NCBI GenBank assembly: GCA_030533445.1
Contig: CM060066.1
Coordinates: 36,340,235-36,404,234 of the forward strand
DNA length: 64,000 nucleotides
From: Cyprinodon diabolis
Taxonomy: Eukaryota; Chordata; Actinopteri; Cyprinodontiformes; Cyprinodontidae
Direction: 5' to 3'
Shown: positions 25,219 to 36,520 of the stretch, one piece after another
Layout of the letters: every line of letters begins with the position of its first letter
Position numbering within the stretch: the stretch's first letter is position 1
Notes under the pieces: generated by a model
The model's database searches: none
Told to the model about the DNA's origin: nothing
The model's input: the letters and a program-made list of their open reading frames with translations, nothing else
Position numbers and translations under genes: made by a program

Positions 25219-25632
25219 TAGGGCTGCAGCTATTGATTGCTTTAGTAATCAGTTCAACTATTGATTTTTTTTATTTTTTTTTTTATCTAAAAAGAGATAC
25301 TTTAAGTAACTTAAGATATTCAAATGAATAAACATTTCAAATATTGGAAAAAATAGTCTTGTACATTTTAAATTAATTGCATATGCCATAAAGTATAGAA
25401 AATGTGCACATATAATTTATTATATAACTATGCATATTTTCCATTTGTGAATGTTTAGTTTATATTGGTATAGATTTCTCCTAATTATTGCTTTAAGAAG
25501 GTTATTCTTTAAGAAAATGGCATGTTCTGCATTCTGGGTAAAATTAATCTAGTATTGATTTAAATCTATTTCTATATTAGCTGAAGATTATTTCTATAGT
25601 CGAGTGATCACAGTTGATCATTTAAAGCCCTA
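25219..25632. mobile_element. Degenerate hAT-like MITE
   Basis: The left end TAGGGCTGCAGCTATTGATT and right end ...AAAGCCCTA resemble the termini of the other hAT copies. The flanking 8-mers do not match convincingly (4 of 8), so it is old or misbounded. Confidence 0.45.
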
Positions 25633-26118
25633 ATAAGAGGCAATTTGAGATTTAAAAGTTGCCTCTTGAATCCTGAAAGTCAGGATTTAAAGGTGAAACT
25701 AAAATTAACCGCAACCAGTGCAAAGACATTCAAAATGTAAGAGCTCTATTGAACTCTTAGTCTGTAGAAGTTGTGATTCTTAATGCAGGGTTGCAGAGCA
25801 ACTGAGGGTAATCTTGGTTATTCGTGTTTTCTTTTGTTGACACATGTTAAATAAGAATATAAACAAGACCTAAGATGCAGGGAAGGAGATCTTGTGGTTC
25901 TGGTTGCAAATGTGTTTTATGAGTCTTATTCATTTCAAAAGTCAAAACATAGATTCCTTTTTTTGTCTTAAAGCAGAAGTCTGTCATTAAGTTGCACCAC
26001 TAGTGGAATCACATTATGCAAGGTAACCGTCAGATAATTTCGGTGCTGAAAAATCAGATAGAGGTGTTCTTAACCCAGACGTTTTACTTTAGACTTTCAA
26101 AAAGAGGTGGGCCTTTAC
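25633..26118. other. Intron 1 sequence between repeats
   Basis: Nothing recognised. Confidence 0.5.
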
Positions 26119-27079
26119 TAGGGCTGGGCGATATAGAAAAAAAGCTTATCGATAAAAAAAAATGCATATTGATCGATATCGATAATTATTGAAAAGATTT
26201 GAAACCATATTTTATGTGCAGCTCTGTCTGGACTTTTTATGATATTGCTAAATGATTTAATTTTAATAAAGAACACAAACACAGACTTCGAATTAAATCT
26301 TTATTTAACCAACTTTTTTAACCATAACATAATTGTTTTAAAGAAAAATAACTTAAGAGACCTGAGTTATGTTATTAAATACTGACAAAGAAAAAACTAA
26401 AGTGACCAGAAAAGTGACCAAAATAAATATAACAAATAAATAAATGCCCCCCCGCCGCCGCCCCCGTTTCCTGCTTTAACCTGAGTTTTTACTTTGAAGT
26501 TTCTGGCCCCTCAGCATTTTTCTCTCAATTGTTAGAACTACGTGGGAAACTGCCCAGAACTGAAAATATATATATATTTTCCCGAAATTCCCGAAGATTC
26601 CTCGGAGGAGAGTCGCGCCGGGGCCTACACAGCTCGCACTCCTGCGGGTGTGAGCGGCTGAGATGATAAAAAAAAAAAAGTTGGTTGTGTTATCAGACTT
26701 CGTTTTCACTGGTTCCCGACACATTTTACAGATGACCGTGGTTTGTTTTTTGTCCGACTTGCCATGACCGAAATACTGCTAGACTGCCGAACTACAAAAA
26801 CCCTTCTTTGGAACAATTTCCTCCGACTCTCCTGCTGCGACATCTTCCTGTGCTCTGTGTTGTGGTTTGAGAGGGCGGCGCTTGGTGACGGCGTGCCTGG
26901 GTCCGCGATTGTGATTGGTTGGGAGGAAGTAGTGACTAGCATAAACCTACATGCTAGGCTACAATGAGAAGGAAGGAAAACTGCGTTTCTTTTTTATCGA
27001 ACTTTTATCGACCCTCTTTTTTTCTATTGCGCCACACGTCTATCGATCGATATCGTTATTGAATTATCGCCCAGCCCTA
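26119..27079 (-). mobile_element. hAT-type element with BED-finger remnant
   Basis: The 8-bp duplication gcctttac occurs at 26111-26118 and 27080-27087. The ends are TAGGGCTGGGCGATATAG and the complement of TAGGGCTGGGCGATAATTC. Length is 961 bp. The only coding trace is the BED finger on the minus strand. The transposase core is deleted, leaving a non-autonomous element. Confidence 0.88.
26620..26795 (-). pseudogene. BED zinc-finger exon of a hAT transposase, inactivated
   Basis: On the minus strand one frame reads SAV, then a TAG where Trp is expected, then QYFGHGKSDKKQ, TTVICKMCREPVKTKSDNTTN. A T-run near 26660-26672 (A-run on the plus strand) breaks the frame, and HLSRSHPQECE continues in another frame. 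The W, C-x2-C (CKMC), NTTN and H-x4-H (HLSRSH) elements make a near-complete BED finger, the DNA-binding module of hAT transposases. One stop and one homopolymer frameshift inactivate it. Confidence 0.75.
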
Positions 27080-27087
27080 GCCTTTAC

Positions 27088-28934
27088 ACCTTTTGACAAC
27101 TTGAGGCTCCCAGTATGTGGTAAAAGGCTGATTATATTATGATGCAGGACTTCATAACTGAAAAATAAAAACATTAAGGACACAATGAAATAAAGAGTGC
27201 ATATAACTTTCCTCAGTTGACAGGAATGATGGTTTGAGTTGATCTGTTTTTTATGCAGATGCAGAATAAAAAGCCTCAGCGACAAACCAAATATTAATTC
27301 AGTATGCTTTTTTTGATATATTATATATAGTGTCTTATGTCAGAGCCATTAAGCAGAACCACTTTAGTGATTTTGACAAATGCCAAAACTTACTGCATTC
27401 TATTTTGGAAATAAACCTTTTGAAAGTCACCACCACACATACTATTAAGTTGCAATATATTTATCTCAGTTTTATTTATAGAGCCCTTTAAAAGAACCAC
27501 AGCTGCAACAAAGTGCTGTGCATTCCAAGTAAAGTTAAAATTGTATAAAAACAACATCGAAGCTTAAATGACTAAAACAAATAAAATAAAGTACATTAAT
27601 TAAAACAAATAAAACCACATAAAATAAAACAAACCACAAACACAGTTTATATCAGTTCCGTCAGTCAAAAAAAAAAGCATTAAAGTAAAGAATATAGTCA
27701 TTGTACTGTGCTTTTTACATGCAAAAGCCAATACATACCGGACCTAATACCTATAAATAAACAAAATTAAAAGCTATTGCTTTCAGTAATTATTACAGGG
27801 CCCAGATTTGTTACCTATTTAAGTCTTGTTTTATGTTTATGGTCACTTTACCCAAACAGATCACCAAAGAGTTCAAGTTGACAGCCTCTCTCAGGTTATA
27901 TCAGTTTTAATATGAGCTATGAATGTTGATGACGGCCCTCCTACTTCTCTTGTTTTTTTGTTTTTTTTTAAGGGGAGTTTTGGTGCATGTCTGTTGTATA
28001 GCTTGAAATAAACAAGCAAATAAATCAATGAGAACAATGTTGGAAGCATCTCTTTGCTGTCACACTTAAATGCCAGGTTGTATTGTGAAAAATCCCATGT
28101 TTATCTGCTTTATTCAAGTGCAAATGAGCTCCAGATGTTTTTTAAATTACCTGTGTCAGATGCAGAATAAAAACAAATAATGTGAGGGCTGTCAGGGCTG
28201 TTTTTGATAGGATTCTAATTTTAGCTTAATCTTTTTTCCCCAGTAAGTCACTTGGTTGTAATCATGATCAATGCCGTTGTGATGCTTTGTTTCTAAAGAT
28301 GCGACCAGTCTTTCGTGAGTTATAAAGTGTCTCAAGCATTTTCTGGAACAGATTAATATAATAAGGGGAAACCCTATAATATTTCTTGCAGTTTGAATTG
28401 ACATTTTACCTGGAGTGATACCAAGGTCTCCCTTCCCCCTGTGGAATTTTGGTCTCATTTCTCCCAACTGTAATGCCATTTTCTGAGCCTGTATTTTAAA
28501 AGGGCAAATGTCATGTTTTTCTTTGTTGTTAAACCACATATTTCCCCCAATAGTTTGAGTCTAAGCTTGGGGAGAGAAGAAAAACATATATTGGCATGTG
28601 ATGCATTTAAGATTATATATATATTTTCATTACAATCAACACTGGAGACATCTGACCTTTGACTTCTGCCATATTGTTAAGTGTATCTATCGCCAATATA
28701 CTTCTGCATTGATCTGTTGTGCTTTAACATACTTCTATATGATTTGCAGCAATTCAGGCATTGTACCATTCTTGGTTAATTTTCACCTTAAATTGTCAAA
28801 AGTTGAAATTGGAGTTGCAGTGATAGGCAAACACAGGTTAACCTTTGTCTTTTTTCCACCAACTTTCCTACAAAAAAAAAGAAAATGCAGTTTAAAATAC
28901 TCAATTTGGTAAAGATTTTATTTCTTATTATATT
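27088..28934. other. Intron 1 sequence; includes an L2-like tail near 27466-27560
   Basis: TTTATTTATAGAGCCCTTT followed by CAAAGTGCTGTGCA (27470-27525) is the reverse complement of an L2-type LINE 3' tail, followed by A-rich sequence to about 27680. The rest is anonymous. Confidence 0.45.
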
Positions 28935-28950
28935 TCCGTCTATCGCTGTA

Positions 28951-29476
28951 GATAGACGGATCCGTTCAGCTGCTCCTATAATGCCAAAGCTGCAGCGGTC
29001 TGTTGTGGTGAAGGGAGAGCAGGCAAAGTTCTTGATTTACCGGTAGCTCTACGTTCTTACCTACCTATGGTTCTGAAATCTGGATCATGACTAAAAGAAC
29101 GAGATCCCAGATAAAAGTGGCTAAAATGTGCCTTCTCGGCACAGTGGCTGGGCTCTCCCCTAGAGAAAGGGTAATGAACTCAGTCATCCAAGAGAGGCTC
29201 AAAGTAGAGCTGCTACTCCTCCACACCAAGAGGAGTCAGCTGAGCCGGCTCTGACATTTTTGTCGGATGTTTCCTGGGCGCCTCCCCGGGAATTGTTCCA
29301 GTAGGAGGCCCATGGGATGACCCAGGACACGCTGGTGGGACTATATCTCTGGGTTGGTCTAGGTGCCTCTTGGGCTCCGAGATTAGGGCTTGGAAGATGT
29401 ATCTTAGGAGAGGAGTCTAGGAGTCACTGCTGAGACTGCTGCCCCACGGTCTGGTCCGGATACAAAGGAAGACGAT
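28951..29476 (+). pseudogene. LINE reverse-transcriptase C-terminal fragment
   Basis: The conceptual frames give AKFLIYR-stop-LYVLTYLW, then TKRTRSQIKVAKMCLLGTVA, RERVMNSVIQERLKVELLLL, HTKRSQLSRL and RTRWWDYISGLV. These match the C-terminal region of a non-LTR retrotransposon family very common in fish (RTE/Rex-like by memory). Several stops and frameshifts are present, so it is a dead, 5'-truncated copy. It begins at GATAGACGGATCCG, directly after an inverted copy of its first nine bases. Confidence 0.7.
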
Positions 29477-29680
29477 GAGAACTTTTCTTTTCCCATTGGC
29501 TTGAGTCCCCTTTTTATTTGAAATTCAGCTAACAGCAAATGGATTTCATAGAGAGCGGGAGGAGAAAAGGCAAAGATCAGCGACCTGGGATTCCAGAATC
29601 GAGGCCTTCTTAGATGTAAGCATGCTTTACCCCTGATTATCTTGCTACGTTAGCTAAGTTTAGTCAGATTTTATGTTCAG

Positions 29681-30282
29681 CATGGGCGGTTCTAGACAGC
29701 GGCCAACGGGGGCCAGTGCCCCTGTAGATCATGTCCTGGCCCCTGTTGTGGCCCCTGTACTGAAAACATAAAACTCAAAGAAATTCCAATGATGATATGT
29801 GCTGGAACAGACATGGTTGCTTAAAAGTCCTTTGGATCTATTTCTATGATTTATTTATTTTTTTGTACAAATTCTGTTTTACTAGTTATTTAAAAACAAT
29901 AAGGTAATAGCTTCAGTGGTATTGAGATTGGATCCCAGTTTTCCACTATTAAATGTATTTTTTTAAATGAATAAAAAAGAATAGTCTAATTTTTACAGCT
30001 GATTTTCATCAGTTTTTCTTGATTTCTAATTCAGATTTTATAAAAAACTTAATTTTTAACTTAAGTTAAGTCAAAAATAGGTAAAATAAATATGATTTTT
30101 TCCCCCTAATAAGACAGAATTTTAATTCAACCTAATTGAATAGAAATTTTACTCATACAAATATCTTTATATATTTGAATCCCTTGTCCTGTTTTTTTTT
30201 TTTCATGCTTTTCTGTGGCCCCCATGAAAACCCGCTGGCCCCCTCATGGCCCCCTGGTACATTTGTTCTAGAACCGCCACTG
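29681..30282. mobile_element. hAT-type MITE with TGGCCCC subterminal repeats
   Basis: The 8-bp duplication atgttcag occurs at 29673-29680 and 30283-30290. The ends are CATGGGCGGTTCTAGA and the complement of CAGTGGCGGTTCTAGA. Inside both ends are clusters of TGGCCCC-type heptamers in the same orientation (left about 29708-29760, right about 30217-30256). The centre is AT-rich and non-coding. Confidence 0.85.
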
Positions 30283-31021
30283 ATGTTCAGATCTTCAAAG
30301 TTTTTTTTTACTTTGTTTATAAGTGTATTTACGTCTGCTTAAAGATTCCAAACTACCACTACAGAGGGATTAGTACACTAGTGGAGGTTTTGTTAAAATC
30401 GTTGACTTGAAAACCCTCAAAGAACTTTTACATCCCCATAAGGCGTTAAGTCTTGACATCAATCCTGCAGGGAAGAAAAGGGCACAAATAAAACTTAAAT
30501 GAGTGAACTAATGTAATATAGTGTGCCATAGTGTATAAGGCTGCTTATACGTGTCAAGTGTAGACCCGCTGAATCCCACTAGCACACTGACCTTTTATTC
30601 ATTTGGTGGGAAGACACAGGGGGCCTTAATTAGTTTCACAATAACACGTCTTCTAACCCTGCTCAGGCAGAAGGTTGCACTTATTCCTCAGTATACATAC
30701 AGTACGTGCTCTGTGGGTCTACAGTATGGTTTTGTAACATTGCCTGCCAAAAGGTCACCTTTCTGTGGTGTTATAACATACACATTGAGGCGAGTGGTGT
30801 AAAACAACCGGCAGAGCTGCAGTGATAGAGACCGTTAAACACATTTTCTTTGTAATTATATTCTGCTTTCATACAAAAAATGAAAAAGGGAGTGCACAAA
30901 GTTAAAGACCACAAGAACTGCTTCAATGGGACCAGTCTGGAAGGAAACACGGCTCAACACAGAATCATTGATTTAGAGGGTTTTTCGATTGTAGGGTAAA
31001 ACAGAGTAAGTACAGTGTTTA
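30283..31021. other. Intron 1 sequence without recognised gene
   Basis: Nothing recognised. Confidence 0.5.
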
Positions 31022-31470
31022 TTGCAGACTGTAGCTCTTTCAGTGGCATTGTTCAGGAGGGAGATACTGCTTTACAGAAAAGCACTGAATGAGGCGTTAT
31101 TTCTGTTAACAAGAAAAAAATGCAATAAGGCAAAGGCTGTAATATCATCATACAGTGAAGAAACTGCCACAATGAGCCAGGGTTACTTTCTATAGGCAGG
31201 GAAAACGAAGAATGCACTAGGGTATTTGCACTAATAGCTCTGTGAATAGCACCAACCAGGATTGAGACGCAGCTAAATAAGGAGAGGTGAGCCAGCAGTA
31301 CTTTGTATGGCAAAGGGAAACAAAGAGGGTACATGAGGCTACTGGCAACAATACTTCTGTCAGTGGCACCATCTGAGAAAGATAATGCAGAGGCAATGAT
31401 CCAGCAGTACCTCAAATTAAGGAAAACTGGGAGGCACCCAAAGTTAATGGTGAGAATAGCAGTAACAGTA
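31022..31470. repeat. Degenerate tandem repeat, about four units of 95-117 bp
   Basis: Related blocks start near 31022, 31131, 31227 and 31344. Compare AGCTCTTTCAGTGGCATTG, AGCTCTGTGAATAGCACCA and ACTTCTGTCAGTGGCACCA. Also compare GAGCCAGGGTTACTTTCTAT with GAGCCAGCAGTACTTTGTAT about 116 bp on. The repetition leaves a 141-codon frame open on the minus strand, which I take as a by-product and not a gene. Confidence 0.6.
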
Positions 31471-32140
31471 AAGTGCAATCAGTGTTCGACCTGGATCAAC
31501 ATAATTTTAGTTGTCTCGTTTCACTGGGGGGAAAAATGGAAGAAAACGTATGCTTCTCACAAAGGGTTGAGAGCTCCAAATGAGAAGCAGTCACTTCCCC
31601 TTTAATGTTCTTAAATGCAAGCCCACCTCCTTGAGTAGGGGACCTGATTCTGGCTCATTAGGAGCTGCAGGATGGATCCACACTGTCTGGCATAGCTTGA
31701 CATCTTGTGACCCGACAGAAGGAGTTTCAGGTGGCAGTGGCTCACTGCTTGTTCAATATTTAATTTGCACAGCAGGGATCCTAAGCTGTCTTCTCAGGGT
31801 TAATGGTGTGTGTCAGAACTAGCAACATAAACCACAAATCAATGGTTACTTTACTGCATTTTCCTGTTTATCTCTTTGCTCACTAACTGCATCAGCGTTA
31901 ACATCTCTTATTATGGTGTTGACAGTAAAATGAATTCATTTTTGTGATATTTATGGGTGAATCTTGATTTGTATTGAAAAAGCAATGCATAAAAAAAGCA
32001 ATAAATGTCGAAAATAAATCCTTTTGAAGTCTAACAAATCTAGTTACAGCTATGGTTGTCCGGGATCGTCCATCTCTTAAATGAAGAGTATAAATTTGTA
32101 ATCTAGGACAGAATTACATGACTTTTGTGTCCTTCCACAG
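31471..32140. other. End of rptor intron 1
   Basis: No other gene. It ends in the acceptor TGTCCTTCCACAG at 32140. Confidence 0.6.
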
Positions 32141-32243
32141 ATGAAGACAGTTAGTGTTGCTCTGGTGTTGTGTCTCAATGTGGGAGTGGACCCTCCTGAT
32201 GTGGTCAAGACATCCCCATGTGCCAGGCTGGAGTGTTGGATAG
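32141..32243 (+). CDS. rptor: rptor coding exon 2 (raptor residues 55-88, plus first base of codon 89)
   Basis: This exon encodes [20 protein letters not shown] and [14 protein letters not shown], nearly identical to vertebrate raptor as remembered. It follows exon 1 in phase (MKDR then MKTVSV). This segment begins the conserved raptor N-terminal (RNC, caspase-like) domain and the predicted first beta strand, [12 protein letters not shown]. The acceptor is CCTTCCACAG ending at 32140. The donor is TAG|GTGAGT after 32243. One base (G) is left over, completed by AT from exon 3 to make Asp. Length is 103 nt. Confidence 0.96.
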
Positions 32244-33019
32244 GTGAGTGAACCCTTCCTTTTATCATTCTTAAAAATGAGAAAAATCATCTTTTAAATG
32301 CAGCTTGAAGGGATTCCAAGAAATACGTAAATTCACGATAAAGCTGTTTTTGTTGATATTTTTGCTACCAGACACATGAAGAAGAAATAAAAATTGAACA
32401 GACATTTTAAATTATTTTCATAAGCTTCATTTGGATAACATGAGAGGCTTGTCTGACCAACATACAACAGATGTTACAGGTATTTGGCCTATATGTCTAT
32501 GACTGTTGACTGTAAAAGGCTCCCTTTGACATTTGAATATATGGGGAAGTTACGACATCATGTTTGCAGCCAAAAAAAATATGAACTAGTCTTTCTTTTG
32601 TGTGTGTTTTGTTTTCGTTCACCGCTCCACTGATATGTTTTAAGTCTGTATAAATGCAGGAAATGTCTAGCTGCATGATTTGACACTTTGAGCCATTGCT
32701 CCTCGCCATCTTTGCTCTTTCGGAGTATTAAGTTGACCTGAGTGGGCGTTGGTTCGGTATCTCTTAGTTAAGAGGATATCCGCAACCCACACTCTCACCA
32801 AATTGGTGCGCCCAGGCTAGCTGCTGGGGTCACTTTAGAGATGCTTCCTCACACTTGAGTCCAACAAACTGGTCAACTAAAAAGCCGTTTAGATCTTTTT
32901 TTTTTTACCTCAGTCTGAGACATTTACAACCCTTAATATCAAAGGGTTTTATTGAACGTTTTTAAAGTAAACAACAAAACCAAATACATAATTATGAGGT
33001 AAAAATTAAATGATGCAAT
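32244..33019. other. First part of rptor intron 2
   Basis: No exon or bounded repeat is seen. Confidence 0.5.
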
Positions 33020-33310
33020 TTTATTTACCTCCATGAAAAGGGTGAAAAAACATTTGCATTAGCCGCTTTGTCTCTGAAAGAGCTAAATATAATCTCACAC
33101 AGCCAACTTCCTTCCTAAGTAAGTTGTCTTCTTAATGAGGTCCAGCTGTGTGAATCTGATGTCAGTTCTCTGAAGGCCTCAACGGTGTGTTACAGGACAT
33201 TAGTGAACAAACAGCATTGAGGAACCAGTCAGGGAGAAAGTTGTGGTGATGTTTAAAATGCAGTTTAGAGAGCAGCGTAAGATGTTCAATCCATTACCCA
33301 GTGCCCCGGT
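33020..33310 (+). mobile_element. Tc1-like transposon 5' fragment, decayed
   Basis: The order CACACAGCCAACTTCCTTCC, TCTTCTTAATGAGGTCCAGC, TCTGAAGGCCTCAACGGTGT, AACATTAGTGAACAAACAGC (approximate), GTCAGGGAGAAAGTTGTGG and GTTCAATCCATTACCC follows the 5' untranslated and N-terminal coding part of fish Tc1 elements as I know them. No open transposase remains and the 3' half is absent. Confidence 0.7.
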
Positions 33311-33453
33311 AAAATTAGTTTCAGTTATGCCCCCTGTATTTAAGACAAAATTGTAAATCAGATTTTCATGATCAGAAACTGTCACTTCTAGGTCAAATTA
33401 AACTATTAGTCATGTTTACAGTTTTGGTTATAAATTATTTCAAGGGTCCTGAT

Positions 33454-34748
33454 TAGCGCTGCAACAACGAATCGATAAAATCGATAAAAATCGACTTTTA
33501 AAAGCGTTGGCAACGAATTTCATCATCGATTAGTTGTGTCGCACGATTAATGCGTCATCCGCCGCCGTCGTCATTGCCATGGGGCGCCTCCCCCATCCCA
33601 ACCCCGTTCTCCCGCAGGAGTCCCTCTCAGCGCTGCAGTCAGAACCAGGATGTTTACCTTCAGCGTCCAGACTGCAAATGAAGCGCGCATGCGCTGGGAT
33701 TGACGGCGCAAATTGGTCACAATAATTAAAATAGCCTGCGCTTTGTAAAGTGAGAAAAGTCGTAACAGACAACTTTTGTAAAAACAAATGAACATGGCAC
33801 GGAAGCACCATTGTTATGATGCAGCAGCTGAAAAGGAAACATGTTGGAGCCTTCGATGGCAGTGAGGAGAGCTGATCAGCAGGATGAGTAACCATGTTTG
33901 TTTCGTTTTAAAGTGGGGAAACGTAACGTTAGTTTCTCAGGTAGCTCATCTGATGCTTTCCTTACTGTGTTAGTAGGTTACAGACAGTGATAAGGTTGGC
34001 TACTTATTTTACTTTTAATTTCATTTGAATTAGCTTAAGCAGCGTTTATATTTACTTTATAAATAAATTAACTTGCAAATTATGAGGGCAAGGCTTTTAA
34101 AGTTTAAATCTTCTGGCAAAGATAAAGTAAAGAAGATCCTGCAATTAATGGAAGTAAAGCAGAATAAAATCCAGCAAGATCAGTAATATGTCAATTAATT
34201 ATATGCCACATTTCCATGTAAATATCTGTCTTTGGAGGATGTGTTTTTTAGCACCCCTAGTTCTCTCATTTTTATTCCAAATACAATTTATAATTTGAAT
34301 CACAGGGCTATTTTTATCTCTATGGTTAAGTATTTTCTCAAGTAGCAACTTTAACTGCTATACTTTCCTGTCTTAAAAGGCAGAACTCTTCTAGTCTAAA
34401 AAAAAACTCATTTGTTGAAATGGCGGGACCTATTGTTTGAGCCCCTTAGGGGCTTTTAAAAACAAAAATGTCTTTTTTTGCGCTTTATGAAACAAAGTAG
34501 CCTATATTTTGTGGATGTACAGCTACATTTCTCATGTAAGTTTGCGTAGTTTTAACACAAACATTTATTTTTCATATTGCACCAGTACAGTTTATGAGCA
34601 ACCTGTGTGCTTGTTTGTTCTGTCTAAAATGTTTATTCTGGAATAAAGAGGTTAATATAAATAATATTTTTTGTCCGATTCATCGATTAATCGAAAAAAT
34701 AATCGGCCGATTCATCGATTTTTAAAATAATCGTTAGTTGCAGCCCTA
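33454..34748 (+). mobile_element. hAT-type non-autonomous element, copy B
   Basis: The exact 8-bp duplication gtcctgat occurs at 33446-33453 and 34749-34756. The ends match copy A (the left end has one change, TAGCGCTGCAACAACG). Over about 33780-34748 it is close to copy A, with scattered substitutions and small indels. The BED remnant at about 33745-33875 has the same TGA as copy A. Its zinc ligands are further damaged: the first Cys reads Asp (DNFC), and the first His reads Gln (MQQLKRKH). Confidence 0.92.
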
Positions 34749-34756
34749 GTCCTGAT

Positions 34757-35522
34757 CAATATTGAATATTGCTCTGATATAAGCCAAAAAAATAATATAT
34801 CAGCCTGCATCTAAAATATCCAATATTGTCATGCTGATAGAAACACTGCTTCTCTTTAAAGTTGCTGCAAACCAATGATTAATACTATACGGGTCAATTG
34901 TTCTCATACCTATTTTGTATTGTTCTCCGTTTTAGTAATATCACTTGATCAAGCATTTTCTTACAGTATACGTTATCAAATGAGCAATAAAAGCATGTAT
35001 GATTCATACAAATATTGTATCGGTCAATTCTGGTGGCTGCAATATTTGTATCTTATCGGAAATAAAAAAGTTAGATCTGGACAGCCTGGTAATAAGCTTC
35101 ATATGAGGATAGAATCACAGTTTTTAGACCCCCGGTGCAAGCTGCAGCCTCTGTTGCTACAGTCACTACTACTACTCCATCAATTAGTGCCCTGTTATTT
35201 ATTCCTTTTCATTCCATTTCTTTGTTCTGTCCTCTCATAAACAAACAGCGGCCCCACTCTAGCCCCCCTGTTAGTTTTGGTCACGACCTTGGTGTCCTAA
35301 ATGGTAGTTACGGCTCTGCGCCTGGGTCTCAACAAAGCAGCAAGGTGAACGAGAGAGCGCAGCTTGTCAAACCGACGCGCACGCCCAGAAAATCTGACAT
35401 AAATCACTCTCTCGCTATCTAACGGAACCTATAGAGGCAACTGCAGTAAATATACATCTTTGAATCCAGTTTTTTTTTACATTTTTTTGGGTCATTGAAT
35501 AATGTTATATATCGTTATATAA
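34757..35522. other. Intron 2 sequence with a CpG-richer patch
   Basis: About 35255-35430 is richer in CpG than its surroundings. No exon, promoter motif set or repeat ends were recognised. Confidence 0.45.
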
Positions 35523-35530
35523 GTTTATTT

Positions 35531-35882
35531 TATGGCTGCAACTAACGATTATTCTAACAATTATTTTTTTCAATTAATCAAATAATAATTGGATAGCAAA
35601 AGATTAAGAATATTTTTTGTAGAATTAAACCAGGTGAGACTAAAACTTTTCCACTTCAGGAGTTCCGGGTAGAGCATATTGACAGAAGAAAAAGTACTTT
35701 TTTAATCTTAAATGCAAAATATTTATAAATGTTTGTACAATTTTGGTATAATCTATGTGGTTTGCTCTGTCAGCTAAAGGAATGTTTTAGTTTCTATTGT
35801 CCAGTTAATGATTAATCGATTAATAAATTAGTTGACGGTTATTTCAAATATCGATTAATCCAACTAATTTTTTTTAGCCCTA
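35531..35882. mobile_element. Degenerate hAT-like MITE
   Basis: The left end TATGGCTGCAACTAACGATT and right end ...TTTTAGCCCTA match the termini of the other hAT copies. The flanking 8-mers gtttattt and gctgattt agree at six of eight positions, consistent with an old duplication. Confidence 0.6.
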
Positions 35883-36155
35883 GCTGATTTATAAGGCATA
35901 TTTTTGAAGATTTTTTAATACTGTTTAAAACAAATGAACTAATCTTTCATTTTTCTTCAGTTTTTGTGTGCTTTCTTCATTGTTTTAGACTTGAGTTGCT
36001 GATCTCATAGTGTTTTTAAAAATGATTTCAATATAGAATTGATATCTGCATATGTGATAGTATTGTGCATCTGGCCTGTGTGTACATGCTTGTATGTGTG
36101 TGTGTGTAAGTAGGAGACTGCATTGTGTTTTGACTGCGTTTGTTTTTCCTGTCAG

Positions 36156-36238
36156 ATCCTCTGTCAACGAGTCCACAGAAAGCCCTGGAGACCATCGGGG
36201 CAAACTTGCAGAAGCAGTATGAAAACTGGCAGCCCAGG
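36156..36238 (+). CDS. rptor: rptor coding exon 3 (completes residue 89; residues 90-116)
   Basis: The first two bases complete Asp89. The exon then encodes PLSTSPQKALETIGANLQKQ and YENWQPR, a stretch that is almost invariant in raptor (the DP...PQKALETIGANLQKQYENWQPR block of the RNC domain). The acceptor is TTTTTCCTGTCAG ending at 36155. The donor is CAGG|GTGAGT after 36238, phase 0. Exon 4 would be expected to begin with ARYKQSLDP. I looked for such coding downstream by eye and did not find it, so intron 3 probably extends beyond the window. The gene is therefore partial here: 348 coding bases, 116 codons. Confidence 0.96.
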
Positions 36239-36314
36239 GTGAGTGGAAAAAGTCTCTTCATTTTACTGGGTGTTAGCCAGAGCTACATTGGCCACACACA
36301 CATACTTGTTCTGC

Positions 36315-36520
36315 TATATCTAGTGAGGACCATGTGTTTGACTCCGATTGACTTCCAATTATTTTCAGTCATTTTCAACCCTTTCTATGCCCTAACCCTA
36401 AAGCTAACCTTTAAGAATACATACCTCACCCTAACTCAATTGACGCCTTAGCCCTAAACTTAACCGTTGGAAAAATAGCTTTTGAGGACCAGCAAAATGT
36501 CCTCACTTTGCAACAACTGG
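36315..36520. repeat. GAGGAC/GTCCTC-bounded repeat with CCCTAA-like core
   Basis: The left side has AGTGAGGACCATGTGTTTGA. The right side has GAGGACCAGCAAAATGTCCT followed by CACTTT, giving inverted AGTGAGGAC motifs. Between them are GCCCTAACCCTAAAGC and similar telomere-like hexamers. I recall this arrangement as a frequent fish intronic repeat. The class is unknown. Confidence 0.5.

Noticed and set aside
31053..31478. 141-codon frame on the minus strand
   Set aside because: It lies on a degenerate tandem repeat, and the open frame is explained by that. It has no recognised domain.
33530..33895. 121-codon minus-strand frame in hAT copy B
   Set aside because: It is opposite to the BED remnant and is a shadow of transposon sequence. 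It matches other shadow frames in copy C.
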